A stretch of 64,000 nucleotides of DNA from Rhizobium sp. RU20A. Lineage in GTDB: Bacteria; Pseudomonadota; Alphaproteobacteria; Rhizobiales; Rhizobiaceae. The notes beneath the pieces were generated by a model. The model was not told where the DNA came from. It worked only from the letters and a program-made list of their open reading frames with translations, and searched no databases. The first letter of the stretch is position 1; every line of letters starts with the position of its first letter. This document shows, in pieces, positions 9,672-18,697 of the stretch. Both the position numbers and the translations under genes were made by a program. The stretch covers positions 86,467 through 150,466 of the forward strand of contig NZ_FTMB01000009.1 of the NCBI RefSeq assembly GCF_900155885.1. The letters are read 5' to 3'.

Positions 9672-11126
9672 TCAAATGTTCCCCATGCAGAGATACTTCA
9701 TCTCCAGATAATCCTCCGCGCCGTGGCGGGAGCCCTCGCGGCCGATGCCGGATTGCTTGAGGCCGCCGAAGGGGGCGGCTTCCGACGACATGCGGCCGGT
9801 GTTGATGCCGACCATGCCGTATTCCAGCGCTTCGGCGACGCGCCAGACGCGGCTCAGATCGCTCGCATAGAAATAGGCGGCAAGGCCATAGATCGTGTCG
9901 TTCGCCTCGCGGATCACGGCTTTTGCATCGGTGAAGGCGACGATCGGCGCCACGGGGCCGAAGGTTTCGTCGCGGGCGATCTGCATGTCCTGCGTCACCC
10001 CCGTCAGAACGGTCGGCGGGAAGAAGGTGCCGGATGTGCCGAGCCGCTGGCCGCCGCAGCGCACGGTGGCCCCCTTGGCGCAGGCGTCGGCGATATGCGT
10101 CTCGATCTTGCCCAGCGCCCGGGCATCGATCAGCGGCCCGACCGTGCTCTTCGCATCGAAACCGTCGCCGACGGTCAGTTTCGAGACGGCGGCCGCGAAT
10201 TTCTCCGCGAAGGCATCATGAACGGCGGCGTGCACATAGAGGCGATTGGCCGACACGCAGGTCTGGCCGGCATTGCGGAACTTCGCCTGGATCGCGCCAT
10301 CGACGGCGGCATCGATATCGGCGTCGTCGAAGACGATGAAGGGCGCGTTGCCGCCGAGCTCGAGGCTGAGCTTCTTGATCTGGTCGGCGCCCTGCCGCAT
10401 CAGGATGCGGCCGACTTCGGTCGAGCCGGTGAAGCTGACCTTGCGCACCCGCGGATCGGTGCAGAAGACCAGCCCGATCTCCGCGCCGTCTGCGGCCGTC
10501 AGGATCGAGAAGATCTCGCCCGGAATGCCGGCCCGCATGGCGAGGTGGTGGAGCGCGAGCCCGATCAGCGGCGTCTGTTCGGCGGGCTTGAGCACCACGG
10601 CGCAGCCGACGGACAGCGCCGGCGCCACCTTGCGGGCGATCATCGAGGCCGGGAAGTTCCAGGGCGTGATGGTGCCGACGACGCCGACCGGCTGCTTGAT
10701 GACGATCATCCGCCTGTCGTCCGACGGCGCCGGAAAGGTCTCGCCGTAGATGCGCTTGGCCTCTTCCGCATACCACTCGACATAGGCTGCAGCATGCTGC
10801 AGCTCGGAGCGGCTTTCGGCCAGCGGCTTGCCCATTTCGGCCGTGAGCACGGCCGAGAGATCGTCGATATGGGCAAGAATCAGGTCGTGCCAGGCCCGCA
10901 TCACGGCGGAGCGGTCCTTGGCGGGACGCCGGCCCCAGGCTTCGCGCGCCTCTTCCGCCCGCGCCACGGCCTCCGTCGCATCCTTTGCACTGAGATCGGC
11001 GACATCGGCAAGGTGCTCGCCGGTCGAGGGGTTCACGACGGCAAAGGTCGCGGCACTGTCCCGCGGTGCCGGAAAGATCGCGGCCGGGTCTGTCAGATGG
11101 CGAAGAAGCGCGGGGTGAAGCTGCAT
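9672..11126 (-). CDS. gabD: Succinate-semialdehyde dehydrogenase (NADP+)
   Basis: A 484-residue aldehyde dehydrogenase, matching GabD length. It oxidises succinate semialdehyde to succinate as the second step of GABA breakdown. The active site shows LELGGNAPFIVF (catalytic Glu) and RNAGQTCVSANR (nucleophile Cys). TPWNFPASMIARKVAPAL and the GD-type end GIGREGSRHG are typical of SSADHs. ATG 11126 (MQLHPAL) has AGGA six bases upstream; an alternative ATG at 11141 would add five residues. It lies about 130 bases downstream of gabT on the same strand, with a terminator-like hairpin between them, so expression may be partly uncoupled. Confidence 0.94.
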   Translation of the reverse strand: MQLHPALLRHLTDPAAIFPAPRDSAATFAVVNPSTGEHLADVADLSAKDATEAVARAEEAREAWGRRPAKDRSAVMRAWHDLILAHIDDLSAVLTAEMGKPLAESRSELQHAAAYVEWYAEEAKRIYGETFPAPSDDRRMIVIKQPVGVVGTITPWNFPASMIARKVAPALSVGCAVVLKPAEQTPLIGLALHHLAMRAGIPGEIFSILTAADGAEIGLVFCTDPRVRKVSFTGSTEVGRILMRQGADQIKKLSLELGGNAPFIVFDDADIDAAVDGAIQAKFRNAGQTCVSANRLYVHAAVHDAFAEKFAAAVSKLTVGDGFDAKSTVGPLIDARALGKIETHIADACAKGATVRCGGQRLGTSGTFFPPTVLTGVTQDMQIARDETFGPVAPIVAFTDAKAVIREANDTIYGLAAYFYASDLSRVWRVAEALEYGMVGINTGRMSSEAAPFGGLKQSGIGREGSRHGAEDYLEMKYLCMGNI

Positions 11127-11215
11127 GGCGGGTCCTGACATCGGGGCTGGGCAATCACGGAAGGGGTGATGTCCTCTGCCTGTCCGCCCGCGGCCCCGCA
11201 ACGAAAAATGCGATA

Positions 11216-11248
11216 CGGCGACCCGGCCGCCTTGAGGCCGGGTTGCCG
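11216..11248 (-). terminator. Hairpin between gabT and gabD
   Basis: A 13-base-pair stem (CGGCGACCCGGCC against GGCCGGGTTGCCG, one G-U) with a short loop follows gabT. In the minus-strand direction it is followed by CATTTTTCG. It probably terminates or attenuates transcription before gabD. Confidence 0.65.
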
Positions 11249-11257
11249 CTCTTTGGA

Positions 11258-12532
11258 TCAGGCGGCCGTGCGGGCTGCGAGGATCGAGGCTTCGAGAATG
11301 TCGAGCGCTTCGGCGAAGACATTGTCCTGAATGGTGATCGGCGCCAGGAAGCGGATGACATTGCCATGCACGCCGCAGGTCAAGAGGATCAGGCCGCGGT
11401 TCAGCGCCTCGAGGCGCACGCGGTTGGCAAAATCGGCGCTCGGCAGGCTGGTCGTGACGTCGTTGAACTCGACCGCATTCATGAAGCCCGGGCCGCGGAT
11501 GTCGACGATCTCCGGCGCCTGTTCGCGGATCGCGGCCAGGCGCTGCTTGAGCCGGCCGCCGAGCTGCTCGGCGCGGTCGCAGAGGTTTTCGTCGGCGATC
11601 ACGTCAAGCACGGCGTGGGCTGCGGCAACGCCGAGCGGGTTGCCGGCATAGGTGCCGCCGAGGCCGCCGGGGCCGGGCGCATCCATGATTTCCGCACGGC
11701 CCGTGACGGCGGCGATCGGGAACCCGCCGCCAAGGCCCTTGGCCATGGTCACGAGGTCGGCCGCAATGCCGTAATGCTCCATGGCAAACAGCTTGCCGGT
11801 ACGGGCAAAGCCGGTCTGCACCTCGTCGGCAATCAAGAGCATGCCGTGCTCGTCGCAAATCTGGCGCAGCGCCTTCATCAGCGGGGCCGGCACTGGATAG
11901 AAGCCGCCTTCGCCCTGCACCGGCTCGACGATGATGGCGGCAACGCGCTTGGGATCGACATCGGCGGCAAAGAGTTTTTTCAACGTGGTCAGAGACTGCT
12001 CTACACTGGTGCCGTGCAGTTCGATGGGGAAGGGCGCATGGAACACGTCAGCCGGCATGGCACCGAAACCAACCTTGTAGGGCACGACCTTTCCGGTCAG
12101 CGCCATGCCCATGAAGGTGCGTCCGTGGAAACCGCCGGTAAAGGCGATGACGGCCTGCCGGCCGGTGGCGGCGCGGGCGATCTTCACGGCGTTTTCCACC
12201 GCTTCGGCACCGGTGGTGACGAAGATGGTTTTTTTCGCGAAGTCGCCGGGCACGATCGTGTTCAGCCGCTCGGCGAGCTCGACATAGTTTTCGTAAGGCA
12301 CGACCTGGTGGCAGGTGTGGGTGAAGCGGTCGAGCTGCGCCTTGACCGCCTCGATGACGCGCGGATGGCGGTGGCCGGTGTTGACTACGGCGATGCCGGC
12401 GGCGAAATCGATATAACGGTTTCCTTCCTTGTCCCAGATTTCGGCATTTTCAGCGCGATCGGCATAGATCTGCGTCGTCATGCCCACGCCACGGGAAATG
12501 GCGGCATTCTTGCGTTCGGTCAGCGTGCTCAT
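11258..12532 (-). CDS. gabT: 4-aminobutyrate aminotransferase
   Basis: A 424-residue class III PLP aminotransferase that converts GABA and 2-oxoglutarate to succinate semialdehyde and glutamate. It contains LLIADEVQTGFARTGKLFAMEHY with the PLP aspartate, then TMAKGLGGGFPIAAVTG with the Schiff-base lysine. The N-terminal RGVGMTTQIYADRAENAEIWDKEG is typical of GabT. ATG 12532 (MSTLTERK) is preceded by a GGAG site. It is divergent from a MerR-XRE-cupin regulator, with an AT-rich inverted repeat between them, so that regulator likely controls it. Confidence 0.95.
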   Translation of the reverse strand: MSTLTERKNAAISRGVGMTTQIYADRAENAEIWDKEGNRYIDFAAGIAVVNTGHRHPRVIEAVKAQLDRFTHTCHQVVPYENYVELAERLNTIVPGDFAKKTIFVTTGAEAVENAVKIARAATGRQAVIAFTGGFHGRTFMGMALTGKVVPYKVGFGAMPADVFHAPFPIELHGTSVEQSLTTLKKLFAADVDPKRVAAIIVEPVQGEGGFYPVPAPLMKALRQICDEHGMLLIADEVQTGFARTGKLFAMEHYGIAADLVTMAKGLGGGFPIAAVTGRAEIMDAPGPGGLGGTYAGNPLGVAAAHAVLDVIADENLCDRAEQLGGRLKQRLAAIREQAPEIVDIRGPGFMNAVEFNDVTTSLPSADFANRVRLEALNRGLILLTCGVHGNVIRFLAPITIQDNVFAEALDILEASILAARTAA

Positions 12533-12578
12533 CTGGGGCTCCGGGAAACGGTCGAGGAAAACGGGGCGAGAGAATAAT

Positions 12579-12595
12579 TTGCATTTTTTCTGCAA
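12579..12595. promoter_or_regulatory. Candidate operator in the gabT/regulator divergent region
   Basis: The inverted repeat TTGCATTTTTTCTGCAA lies 47 bases upstream of the gabT start in the most AT-rich part of this intergenic region. The symmetry (TTGCA-N7-TGCAA) and position suit a dimeric repressor or activator site for the adjacent MerR-XRE-cupin protein. No DNA-binding evidence exists beyond the sequence. Confidence 0.45.
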
Positions 12596-12727
12596 GCTTT
12601 TATTTTGATAATCCGGTGGCGGGTGGAATTCAAATGAAAAATCGTGACGGATCGATCACGCCGTCTGTGGTAGCGAGGGGTGAAGGGGATGCGGTCCATG
12701 CGCCCCGTCGAAGAGGTCAGTCCACCC

Positions 12728-13543
12728 ATGTCCGATGAGAGCGAGGTTCGTTACAAGGTCGCGGAAGCTGCCCGGCTTGCCGGCGTTTCCGCCTCCACGC
12801 TGCGCCTGTGGGAAAGCCAGCAGCTCGTCGTGCCCGTCCGCTCGCCAAGCGGCCATCGGCAATATCTCGCCTCCGACATCGCGCGCCTGCGCCGCATTGC
12901 CTGGTATCGCGCCGAGCGCGGCCTGAACCCCGCCGCCATTCGCGAGGCATTGCTGACGGAAGATGAGGGCGAGGCCGCCACCCCGGCGCCCGGCGGCGAG
13001 ACCAACACGATCGGCCGCAAGCTCCGGGCACTGCGCCATGCGCGCGGCCTGACGCTGGAGCAGATGGCCGGAGACATCGGCGTCACCGCCTCGGTTCTCT
13101 CGACGCTGGAGCGCACCTCGCAGGGCGTTTCCTTCGCCGTGCTGCACGCCATCGCCGCCTTCTTCGACACGACAGTCTCAAGCCTTTCCGGCGATGATGG
13201 CCTCAGGGACGGCTCGGTGGTCAAATCCGGCGAATGGCGCACATGGCCGCAGACAACGCCGGGCCTGACCGTGCAGATCCTTGCCGAAGGCCGCAACCAG
13301 ATGGATTGCCACCGCTTCGTGCTCGCCCCCGGCGCCTCGAGCGAAGGCGCCTATCGCCACGAGGGCGAGGAGTTCATCCACGTCCTCACCGGCCGCGTCG
13401 AAATCATCCTCGACAGCCAGGAGTTCCACGACCTGCAGCCCGGCGACAGCCTCTACTTCGAAAGCCGGCGCCACCACGCCTGGACCAACCGCCACGACGG
13501 CGAAACCGTGCTGCTCTGGATCAACACGCCACCGACGTTTTGA
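12728..13543 (+). CDS. Transcription regulator with MerR HTH, XRE HTH and cupin domains
   Basis: A 271-residue protein with three domains: an N-terminal MerR-type winged HTH (YKVAEAARLAGVSASTLRLWE, then SGHRQYLASDI), an XRE-type HTH in the middle (LRALRHARGLTLEQMAGDIG, then SVLSTLERTSQGVS) and a C-terminal cupin_2 barrel (HEGEEFIHVLTGRVEI, LQPGDSLYFESRRHHAWTN). The cupin probably senses a small effector. The two different DNA-binding modules in one chain are unusual. Start ATG 12728 sits just before the HTH; ATG 12689, with GAGGGG upstream, would add 13 residues. It is divergent from gabT, suggesting control of GABA catabolism, which is inference from position. Confidence 0.85.
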   Translation: MSDESEVRYKVAEAARLAGVSASTLRLWESQQLVVPVRSPSGHRQYLASDIARLRRIAWYRAERGLNPAAIREALLTEDEGEAATPAPGGETNTIGRKLRALRHARGLTLEQMAGDIGVTASVLSTLERTSQGVSFAVLHAIAAFFDTTVSSLSGDDGLRDGSVVKSGEWRTWPQTTPGLTVQILAEGRNQMDCHRFVLAPGASSEGAYRHEGEEFIHVLTGRVEIILDSQEFHDLQPGDSLYFESRRHHAWTNRHDGETVLLWINTPPTF

Positions 13544-13581
13544 TGGGGAGGGATCAGTTGGATGTACGTTGGTCCTTGGCG

Positions 13582-13746
13582 GCCCCTCATCCGCCCTTTC
13601 GGGCACCTTCTTCTCGAGGCGAGAAGGGATGTGCGGCAGCCGTTTCAACCAGAAGAAGGTCAGCGCGCAGGCATTGTCTTGGTCAATTGAGGCAGCCATT
13701 CGTGGCAACCCCCTCTCCCCTGGGGGAGAGGGCAGGGTGAGGGGGC
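13582..13746. repeat. Family 2 intergenic repeat pair
   Basis: Two related GC-rich stretches occur in the 234-base gap between convergent genes. The first, at 13582-13629 (CCCCTCATCCGCCCTTTC then ACCTTCTTCTCGAGGCGAGA), is a degenerate copy of the element repeated perfectly at 61030 and 61166. The second, at about 13705-13746, has CCCTCTCCCCTGGGGGAGAGGG and ends in a reversed GAGGGGGC. No gene is seen in the gap. Confidence 0.7.
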
Positions 13747-13777
13747 ATTGCCCCGGCCGCCCCGCTTGCGGACGCCC

Positions 13778-15184
13778 CTATCGCCCCGCCTTCGCCGCCT
13801 CGCGCCAGGCGGCGGCATAGGCGTCGAGACCCGGAATGACCTGCGGCTCTACCCGCGTGCAGGGATCTTTGAATGGTGAAACACCAAACGTTTCGAAGGC
13901 GAGGCTCGCTGCCCCCGCGGCGGTGCCTTCGGCATCGGCATTGACGAGCACGGTCTGGTTCGGCCTTAAAGACGCGATCAGCGTCGCATAGACCGGGTTC
14001 AGCGCCAGTCCGCCATCGATGATGACGGTGTTGTCGGAGCCCAGCATGTCGAGCACCGTTGCCGTCATGCAGGCGAGGTAGAGCGAGCCGACGGCGGCGC
14101 GTTCGGCCTCGCTCGCCGGTTCCGGGCCGACGAGGCGGCCGACACTCTCCGGATAGGGGCCGCCCGGTGCAAAGCTCGGCAGCGCCATCTGACCGGCAGC
14201 GATCGCCGCTTCGATCTCGCCGAGACCGATCTTCACGCGGGCATTGCCGCTGATCAGGTCGAACTCACGCCCCCCCATAAAGCGGGCCGTGACCACCGGC
14301 TGGCGATCGACGGAGACGTTGGCGAGCATGTCGCGCGCGCCGTCCATCTGGTCGAGCGTCGCATCCGTGTTGAAGGCGATCACCCAGGTGCCGGTCGAGA
14401 TCAGGCTGAAGGAGGTGTAGCCGAAGGAGCGGTAGAAATAGAGCGAGGCATTGCTGTCATGCACGCCGTTGTGCACCTGCAGCACCCGCTCGCCGCCATC
14501 CGGCAGCGTCAACGCGAGCGTGCCCACCACCGCGCCCGCCCGCTTCAGGGGCGGCATCTTCTCGCGCCAGCCGAGGTGATCGACGAGGCTCGAATAGTCG
14601 TCACGCTGGGGCGACCACAGATGCGAGTGGCAGCCGACATAGCTGATCTCGGCCTGAACGGTGCCGGCAAGGCGCCAGTTCCAGAATTGCGGATAGGGAA
14701 GGATCGCCTGCGCCTTCGCAAAAGCCTCCGGCCAGTGCTCGGCGCGCCAGTAGATGTGCAGGCCGTAATTCAGCCCGGCCGGCAGGTCCGGCGAGCCGGT
14801 TTCCGTAAAGGGCGGCTGAAGGGCGCGGAAGCGCTGTTCGATCTCACCCGGTGCCGCATACTCATAATCGAGGATTGGCAGCAGCAGTTGATCATCGGCA
14901 ATCAGTGCGAAGGTGCAGGCGTGGGCGCTGATCATGACGCGATCACAGTCGAGCTCGGTCGCCGCGGCCGCCAGGCTGTCCCGCACCCAGCTATGCAGTG
15001 CCTCTTCATCGAGGATGCGCGTTGCACCATCCATCACCCAGCGCGGCGCGCTGCGGGCGGTGGCCAGCACGGTGCCATCCTGGCCGTAGACCAGCATCTT
15101 GCTGTTTGTCTTTCCGAAATCGAAGACGGCCAGCGTCTTGCCCTGCCGTGCGGCGGCCTGGGGCGTCAGGGTCAGCGGGCTCAT
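13778..15184 (-). CDS. FGGY-family sugar kinase (fuculokinase/rhamnulokinase-like)
   Basis: A 468-residue FGGY carbohydrate kinase. The N-terminal phosphate loop FDFGKTNSKMLVYG, the second-domain ISTGTWVIAFN and the adenosine-site IDGGLALNPVYATLIASL followed by GTAAGAASLA fit the fold. It overlaps the DeoR-type repressor gene by four bases (ATGA), so the two are co-transcribed. It is divergent from an ABC sugar importer and presumably phosphorylates the imported sugar or its isomer. Among FGGY enzymes it resembles the 6-deoxysugar kinases and rhizobial RhaK in layout, but no isomerase, aldolase or mutarotase is adjacent, so the substrate is open. A pentulose or tetritol kinase cannot be excluded. 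Confidence 0.82.
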   Translation of the reverse strand: MSPLTLTPQAAARQGKTLAVFDFGKTNSKMLVYGQDGTVLATARSAPRWVMDGATRILDEEALHSWVRDSLAAAATELDCDRVMISAHACTFALIADDQLLLPILDYEYAAPGEIEQRFRALQPPFTETGSPDLPAGLNYGLHIYWRAEHWPEAFAKAQAILPYPQFWNWRLAGTVQAEISYVGCHSHLWSPQRDDYSSLVDHLGWREKMPPLKRAGAVVGTLALTLPDGGERVLQVHNGVHDSNASLYFYRSFGYTSFSLISTGTWVIAFNTDATLDQMDGARDMLANVSVDRQPVVTARFMGGREFDLISGNARVKIGLGEIEAAIAAGQMALPSFAPGGPYPESVGRLVGPEPASEAERAAVGSLYLACMTATVLDMLGSDNTVIIDGGLALNPVYATLIASLRPNQTVLVNADAEGTAAGAASLAFETFGVSPFKDPCTRVEPQVIPGLDAYAAAWREAAKAGR

Positions 15185-15978
15185 GCGGGCTCCTGCGGGC
15201 TGACGGCGGCGACGATAACCTCGACGCCTTCATTGGTGAGCATGTCGTGATGGGTTTCCGAAATGCGATCATCGGTGATCACCGTGCTGATCCGCGTCAG
15301 CGGCAGCACGGGATAGCGCGCCCGCATCTCGAATTTGGAACTGTCGGCGAGCACGATGATCTCGTCGGCGCGCTTGGCGAGCCCGGTGATGATCGGCACC
15401 ATCAGCGGGTGGGACTCCAGCATGCCTTCGAGCCCCAACGCCTGCGCGCCGAGGAAGAATTTCGAAGCGAAAACGTCCGGTTGCTGCATGGACGAGGAAA
15501 AGACGACGCCCGGCTCGCGGTGCAGTTCGCCGCCGGCAATCGTGACGTGGCAGATACCGTTCTCCCACAGCCAGGCGGCCAGCGGCATGGAGTTGGTGAA
15601 AATCTTCACGCTGCGCCGCGCCAGCATCTGCGCGAAGATGAAGGAGGTCGTGCCGCCATTGATGATGAGGGAGTCGCCGTCGTGGCAGAGCTTCGCGGCC
15701 TCCACCGCAATCGCGGTCTTGGCCTCCACGTTCACCACGCGGTTTTCCATGAAGGGGCGGGCGTGCATGCGCTGCACATGGGCGCCCTCCGGCAGCGCAA
15801 TGCCGCCAAACACCTTGCGAATGACGCCCGCCTGGTGCAATTTTGCAATGTCGCGGCGGATCGTGGCCGGGGATGCCCCGACCACATCGAGCAGGTCCCG
15901 CACCGTTGCAAAGGGGCGCTCCTTCAGCGCCTCCTGGATAAGCCTGTGGCGCTCAGGCTCCGCGCCTTCTACCCGCAT
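15181..15978 (-). CDS. DeoR/GlpR-family sugar repressor
   Basis: A 265-residue repressor. An N-terminal DeoR winged helix (ATVRDLLDVVGASPATIRRDIAKLHQAG, split here only for description) precedes the C-terminal sugar-phosphate sensing domain typical of the family (SLIINGGTTSFIFAQ, DEIIVLADSSKFEMRA). ATG 15978 follows GGAGAGGA at good spacing; a TTG at 15984 is less likely. It shares a four-base overlap with the FGGY kinase. The divergent ABC promoter region contains two direct TATTTGAT copies that could be its targets. The effector is probably the phosphorylated product of the kinase. Confidence 0.9.
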   Translation of the reverse strand: MRVEGAEPERHRLIQEALKERPFATVRDLLDVVGASPATIRRDIAKLHQAGVIRKVFGGIALPEGAHVQRMHARPFMENRVVNVEAKTAIAVEAAKLCHDGDSLIINGGTTSFIFAQMLARRSVKIFTNSMPLAAWLWENGICHVTIAGGELHREPGVVFSSSMQQPDVFASKFFLGAQALGLEGMLESHPLMVPIITGLAKRADEIIVLADSSKFEMRARYPVLPLTRISTVITDDRISETHHDMLTNEGVEVIVAAVSPQEPA

Positions 15979-16059
15979 GATCAAAGTTCCTCTCTCCCTG
16001 GCCGTATTTGATGCAACATTTGCGTGATTTCCGCAAGAAGGATTAATTTTCGGCGGATA

Positions 16060-16089
16060 TTGACGCTCGTTGATCGTTCATGCTTATAT
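16060..16089 (+). promoter_or_regulatory. Putative promoter of the sugar ABC operon
   Basis: TTGACG at 16060 and TTATAT at 16084 with an 18-base spacer form a plausible sigma-70-type promoter about 70 bases upstream of the ATPase gene. The 8-mer TATTTGAT occurs directly repeated at 16005-16012 and 16087-16094. The second copy overlaps the -10 region, so repressor binding there would block transcription. Confidence 0.5.
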
Positions 16090-16159
16090 TTGATCAGGGA
16101 GGGTCGTGACGGCAGAGGAAGCCGGGCGCGACCGGAAATAGCGCTGGGAGGAGTCACCG

Positions 16160-17683
16160 GTGCCCGAGACTGTTCAACCGTTCGTCAGCCTGACGGGCGC
16201 AACGAAAACCTTTGGCGGCATTACGGTGCTGAAAGCCGTGGACTTCGATGTCCGCCCGGGCGAGGTGCATGCGCTGCTCGGCGAGAATGGCGCTGGCAAG
16301 TCCACACTCATCAAGATCATCTCCGGCCTGTATGTGCCCGATGGCGGCACGATCCGCATCGGCGGCGAGACGGTGACGCTGTCGTCCACCCGCGACGCCT
16401 CCAGGCGCGGCATCGCGACCGTCTATCAGGAGCTGCTGCTCTTCCCGGAAATGACGATCGCTGAAAACATCTTTCTCGGCAATTATCCGAAGACCGCCTG
16501 GGGCGGCATCGATTGGCCGGAAGCCCGCCGTCGCGCGCGGGCCTTGCTCGACAGCCTCGACAGTCCGGAGCTCGACATCGACCGCAAGGTCGCGAGCCTC
16601 TCCGTCGCCCAGCGCCAGCGCGTCGAAATCGCGAAAGCCCTCAGCCGCGATGCCCGCGTCCTCATCATGGACGAGCCGACGGCCTCGCTCGCCGAAGCCG
16701 ATGTGCAGCGCCTCATGGAAGTGGTGCGGGCCCTGCGCCAGCGCGGTGTCGGCATCATCTATGTCAGCCACCGCATGCCCGAGATCTTCGCTCTGGCCGA
16801 CCGCGTCACCGTGCTGCGCGATGGCGAGCTGATCGGCACCCGCGACATCGGCGAGGTCACGGAAGCGACCCTCGTTGCCATGATGGTCGGCCGTTCCATC
16901 GACCAGCTCTTCCCCAAGCCCGAGCCCATCATCGGCGAAACGCTGCTGGAGGTCGAAAACCTCGTCTCCGGCAAGCTGGTGAAGGGCCTGAGCTTCTCGG
17001 TGCGCAAGGGCGAGATCCTCGGCATTGCCGGCCTCGTGGGCTCCGGCCGCACGGAAACGGCGCTCACCCTCTTCGGCATCACGCCGGCCGAGTCGGGCCG
17101 CATCCGCATTGCCGGCAAGGAGGTGACGATCCGCTCGCCGCGCGAGGCGCGTGACCTCGGCATTGCCTACGTGCCGGAAGATCGCGGCCTTCAGGGCCTC
17201 GTGAAATCCATGACCATCCGCCAGAACGTCTCGATGGCCTCCATCGACCGCCTGTCGCGCGGCATCTTCATCCGCTTCGCCGAAGAGGCGGCCCGCGCCG
17301 TCAACGCCGTCAAGCGCTTCGGCATCCGGGCCCGCGCCGGCATCGAGCAGCCCGTCGGCCAGCTCTCGGGCGGCAACCAGCAGAAGGTCGTCATCGCCAA
17401 GTGGCTGGAAACGGCCCCGCGCATCCTCATCCTCGACGAGCCCACGCGCGGCGTCGATGTCGGCGCAAAATCCGAAATTCACGCCATCATGGGCGAGCTG
17501 GCCCGCACCGGCGTCGCCATCATCATGATCTCGAGCGAACTGCCGGAGGTCCTCGGCATGAGCGACCGCGTGCTCGTCATGAACAATGGCCATCTCGTTT
17601 CCATCATCGACCGGGCCGACGCCAACGCCGAAAGCGTCGGCGCCGCCATGACGGTCGCCAAGAAAAGCAAGGATGCCGCCTGA
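16160..17683 (+). CDS. Sugar ABC importer ATPase (two fused ABC domains)
   Basis: A 507-residue CUT2-type ATPase with two nucleotide-binding halves. The first half has GENGAGKSTL, the signature LSVAQRQRVEIAKAL and Walker B VLIMDEPTASL. The second half has the degenerate loop GLVGSGRTE, LSGGNQQKVVIAKWL and LILDEPTRGVDVGAKSEI. Like RbsA, AraG, LsrA and RhaT, it powers import of a monosaccharide-like substrate. The GTG start at 16160 follows GGGAGGAG. It overlaps the next permease gene (TGATG) and begins a four-gene operon of ATPase, permease, permease and binding protein, the order seen in lsrACDB and rhizobial rha loci. Confidence 0.95.
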   Translation: MPETVQPFVSLTGATKTFGGITVLKAVDFDVRPGEVHALLGENGAGKSTLIKIISGLYVPDGGTIRIGGETVTLSSTRDASRRGIATVYQELLLFPEMTIAENIFLGNYPKTAWGGIDWPEARRRARALLDSLDSPELDIDRKVASLSVAQRQRVEIAKALSRDARVLIMDEPTASLAEADVQRLMEVVRALRQRGVGIIYVSHRMPEIFALADRVTVLRDGELIGTRDIGEVTEATLVAMMVGRSIDQLFPKPEPIIGETLLEVENLVSGKLVKGLSFSVRKGEILGIAGLVGSGRTETALTLFGITPAESGRIRIAGKEVTIRSPREARDLGIAYVPEDRGLQGLVKSMTIRQNVSMASIDRLSRGIFIRFAEEAARAVNAVKRFGIRARAGIEQPVGQLSGGNQQKVVIAKWLETAPRILILDEPTRGVDVGAKSEIHAIMGELARTGVAIIMISSELPEVLGMSDRVLVMNNGHLVSIIDRADANAESVGAAMTVAKKSKDAA

Positions 17684-18687
17684 TGGCAAACGCCAATCAT
17701 CCGACCTCCGCATCCGGCCGAGCGCCGTCCGAACGCGGCGTCATCGCCCGCTTCGCCGCTGCCTACGGGCAGGAAATCGTCATCTTCTTCGCCATGATCG
17801 CGCTCTTCGTGATCGTCACGGCTATCAATCCGCGCTTTATCAGCCCGGAGAACCTCAACACGATCTTCTCCGGCAACGCCTATATCGCCGTCGCAGCGAT
17901 CGGCATGGCGATGATCATCATCACCGGCCATATCGACGTCTCCGTCGGCGCGCTGATCGGCGTGCTCGCCACCATTTCCGGCACGCTTGCGGTATCCGGC
18001 TATCCGGTCTGGGTGGCGCTCATCGTTCCCGTCTTCGTCGGCATGGCCGTCAATGCGGTCATCGGCGTCATGGTGGCCTATGCCCGCATTCCGTCGATCG
18101 TCGTCACGCTCGGCATGCTCTCCATCCTGCGCGGCGGCCTGATCACGGTCACCGGCGGCGCCTGGATTTCCGGCCTGCCGCCGGAGTTCCTGATCGCCCA
18201 GGCCAAGCCGCTCGGCGTGCCCGCACCCATCTATTTCATGGTGGCGCTGACGCTGCTCGCGGCCTTCTGGATGCGCTATTCCGAGTTCGGCCGCTCGCTG
18301 TACGCCATCGGCGGCAATCCGGAAGCGGCGCGCGCCTCGGGCATCCCGATCGAGCGGCGCACCGTCATGGTCTTCGTCATCCACGGTGCCTTTGCGGGCC
18401 TCGCCACCATGCTGTTCGCCACGCAGTTGCAGGTCATCCAGTCCACCGTGCCGCCGAACCTCGAACTCACCGTCATCACCGCGGCCGTCATCGGCGGCGT
18501 GTCGATCCTCGGCGGCACCGGCACGGTCATCGGCTCCACGCTTGCCGCCATCCTCTTTGCCGCCATCGGGTCGGCGCTCATCTTCACCAACGTGTCGGCC
18601 TACTGGCTGCGCGCCGTCATCGGTGTCCTCATCCTCGTCACGGTGATGGCCGACATGATCCGCCGCAACCGTCAGGGCCGGGCGTGA
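17683..18687 (+). CDS. Sugar ABC importer permease 1
   Basis: A 334-residue CUT2 permease of the BPD_transp_2 family with about 8-10 membrane helices. Characteristic sequences are GNAYIAVAAIGMAMIIITGHIDVSVGAL near the N-terminal third and AIGGNPEAARASGIPI, the conserved cytoplasmic loop that contacts the ATPase. ATG 17683 overlaps the ATPase stop, and no hydrophobic sequence lies upstream of it. The second permease starts 10 bases downstream; the two likely form a heterodimer. Confidence 0.94.
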   Translation: MANANHPTSASGRAPSERGVIARFAAAYGQEIVIFFAMIALFVIVTAINPRFISPENLNTIFSGNAYIAVAAIGMAMIIITGHIDVSVGALIGVLATISGTLAVSGYPVWVALIVPVFVGMAVNAVIGVMVAYARIPSIVVTLGMLSILRGGLITVTGGAWISGLPPEFLIAQAKPLGVPAPIYFMVALTLLAAFWMRYSEFGRSLYAIGGNPEAARASGIPIERRTVMVFVIHGAFAGLATMLFATQLQVIQSTVPPNLELTVITAAVIGGVSILGGTGTVIGSTLAAILFAAIGSALIFTNVSAYWLRAVIGVLILVTVMADMIRRNRQGRA

Positions 18688-18697
18688 GGAACCAGTT

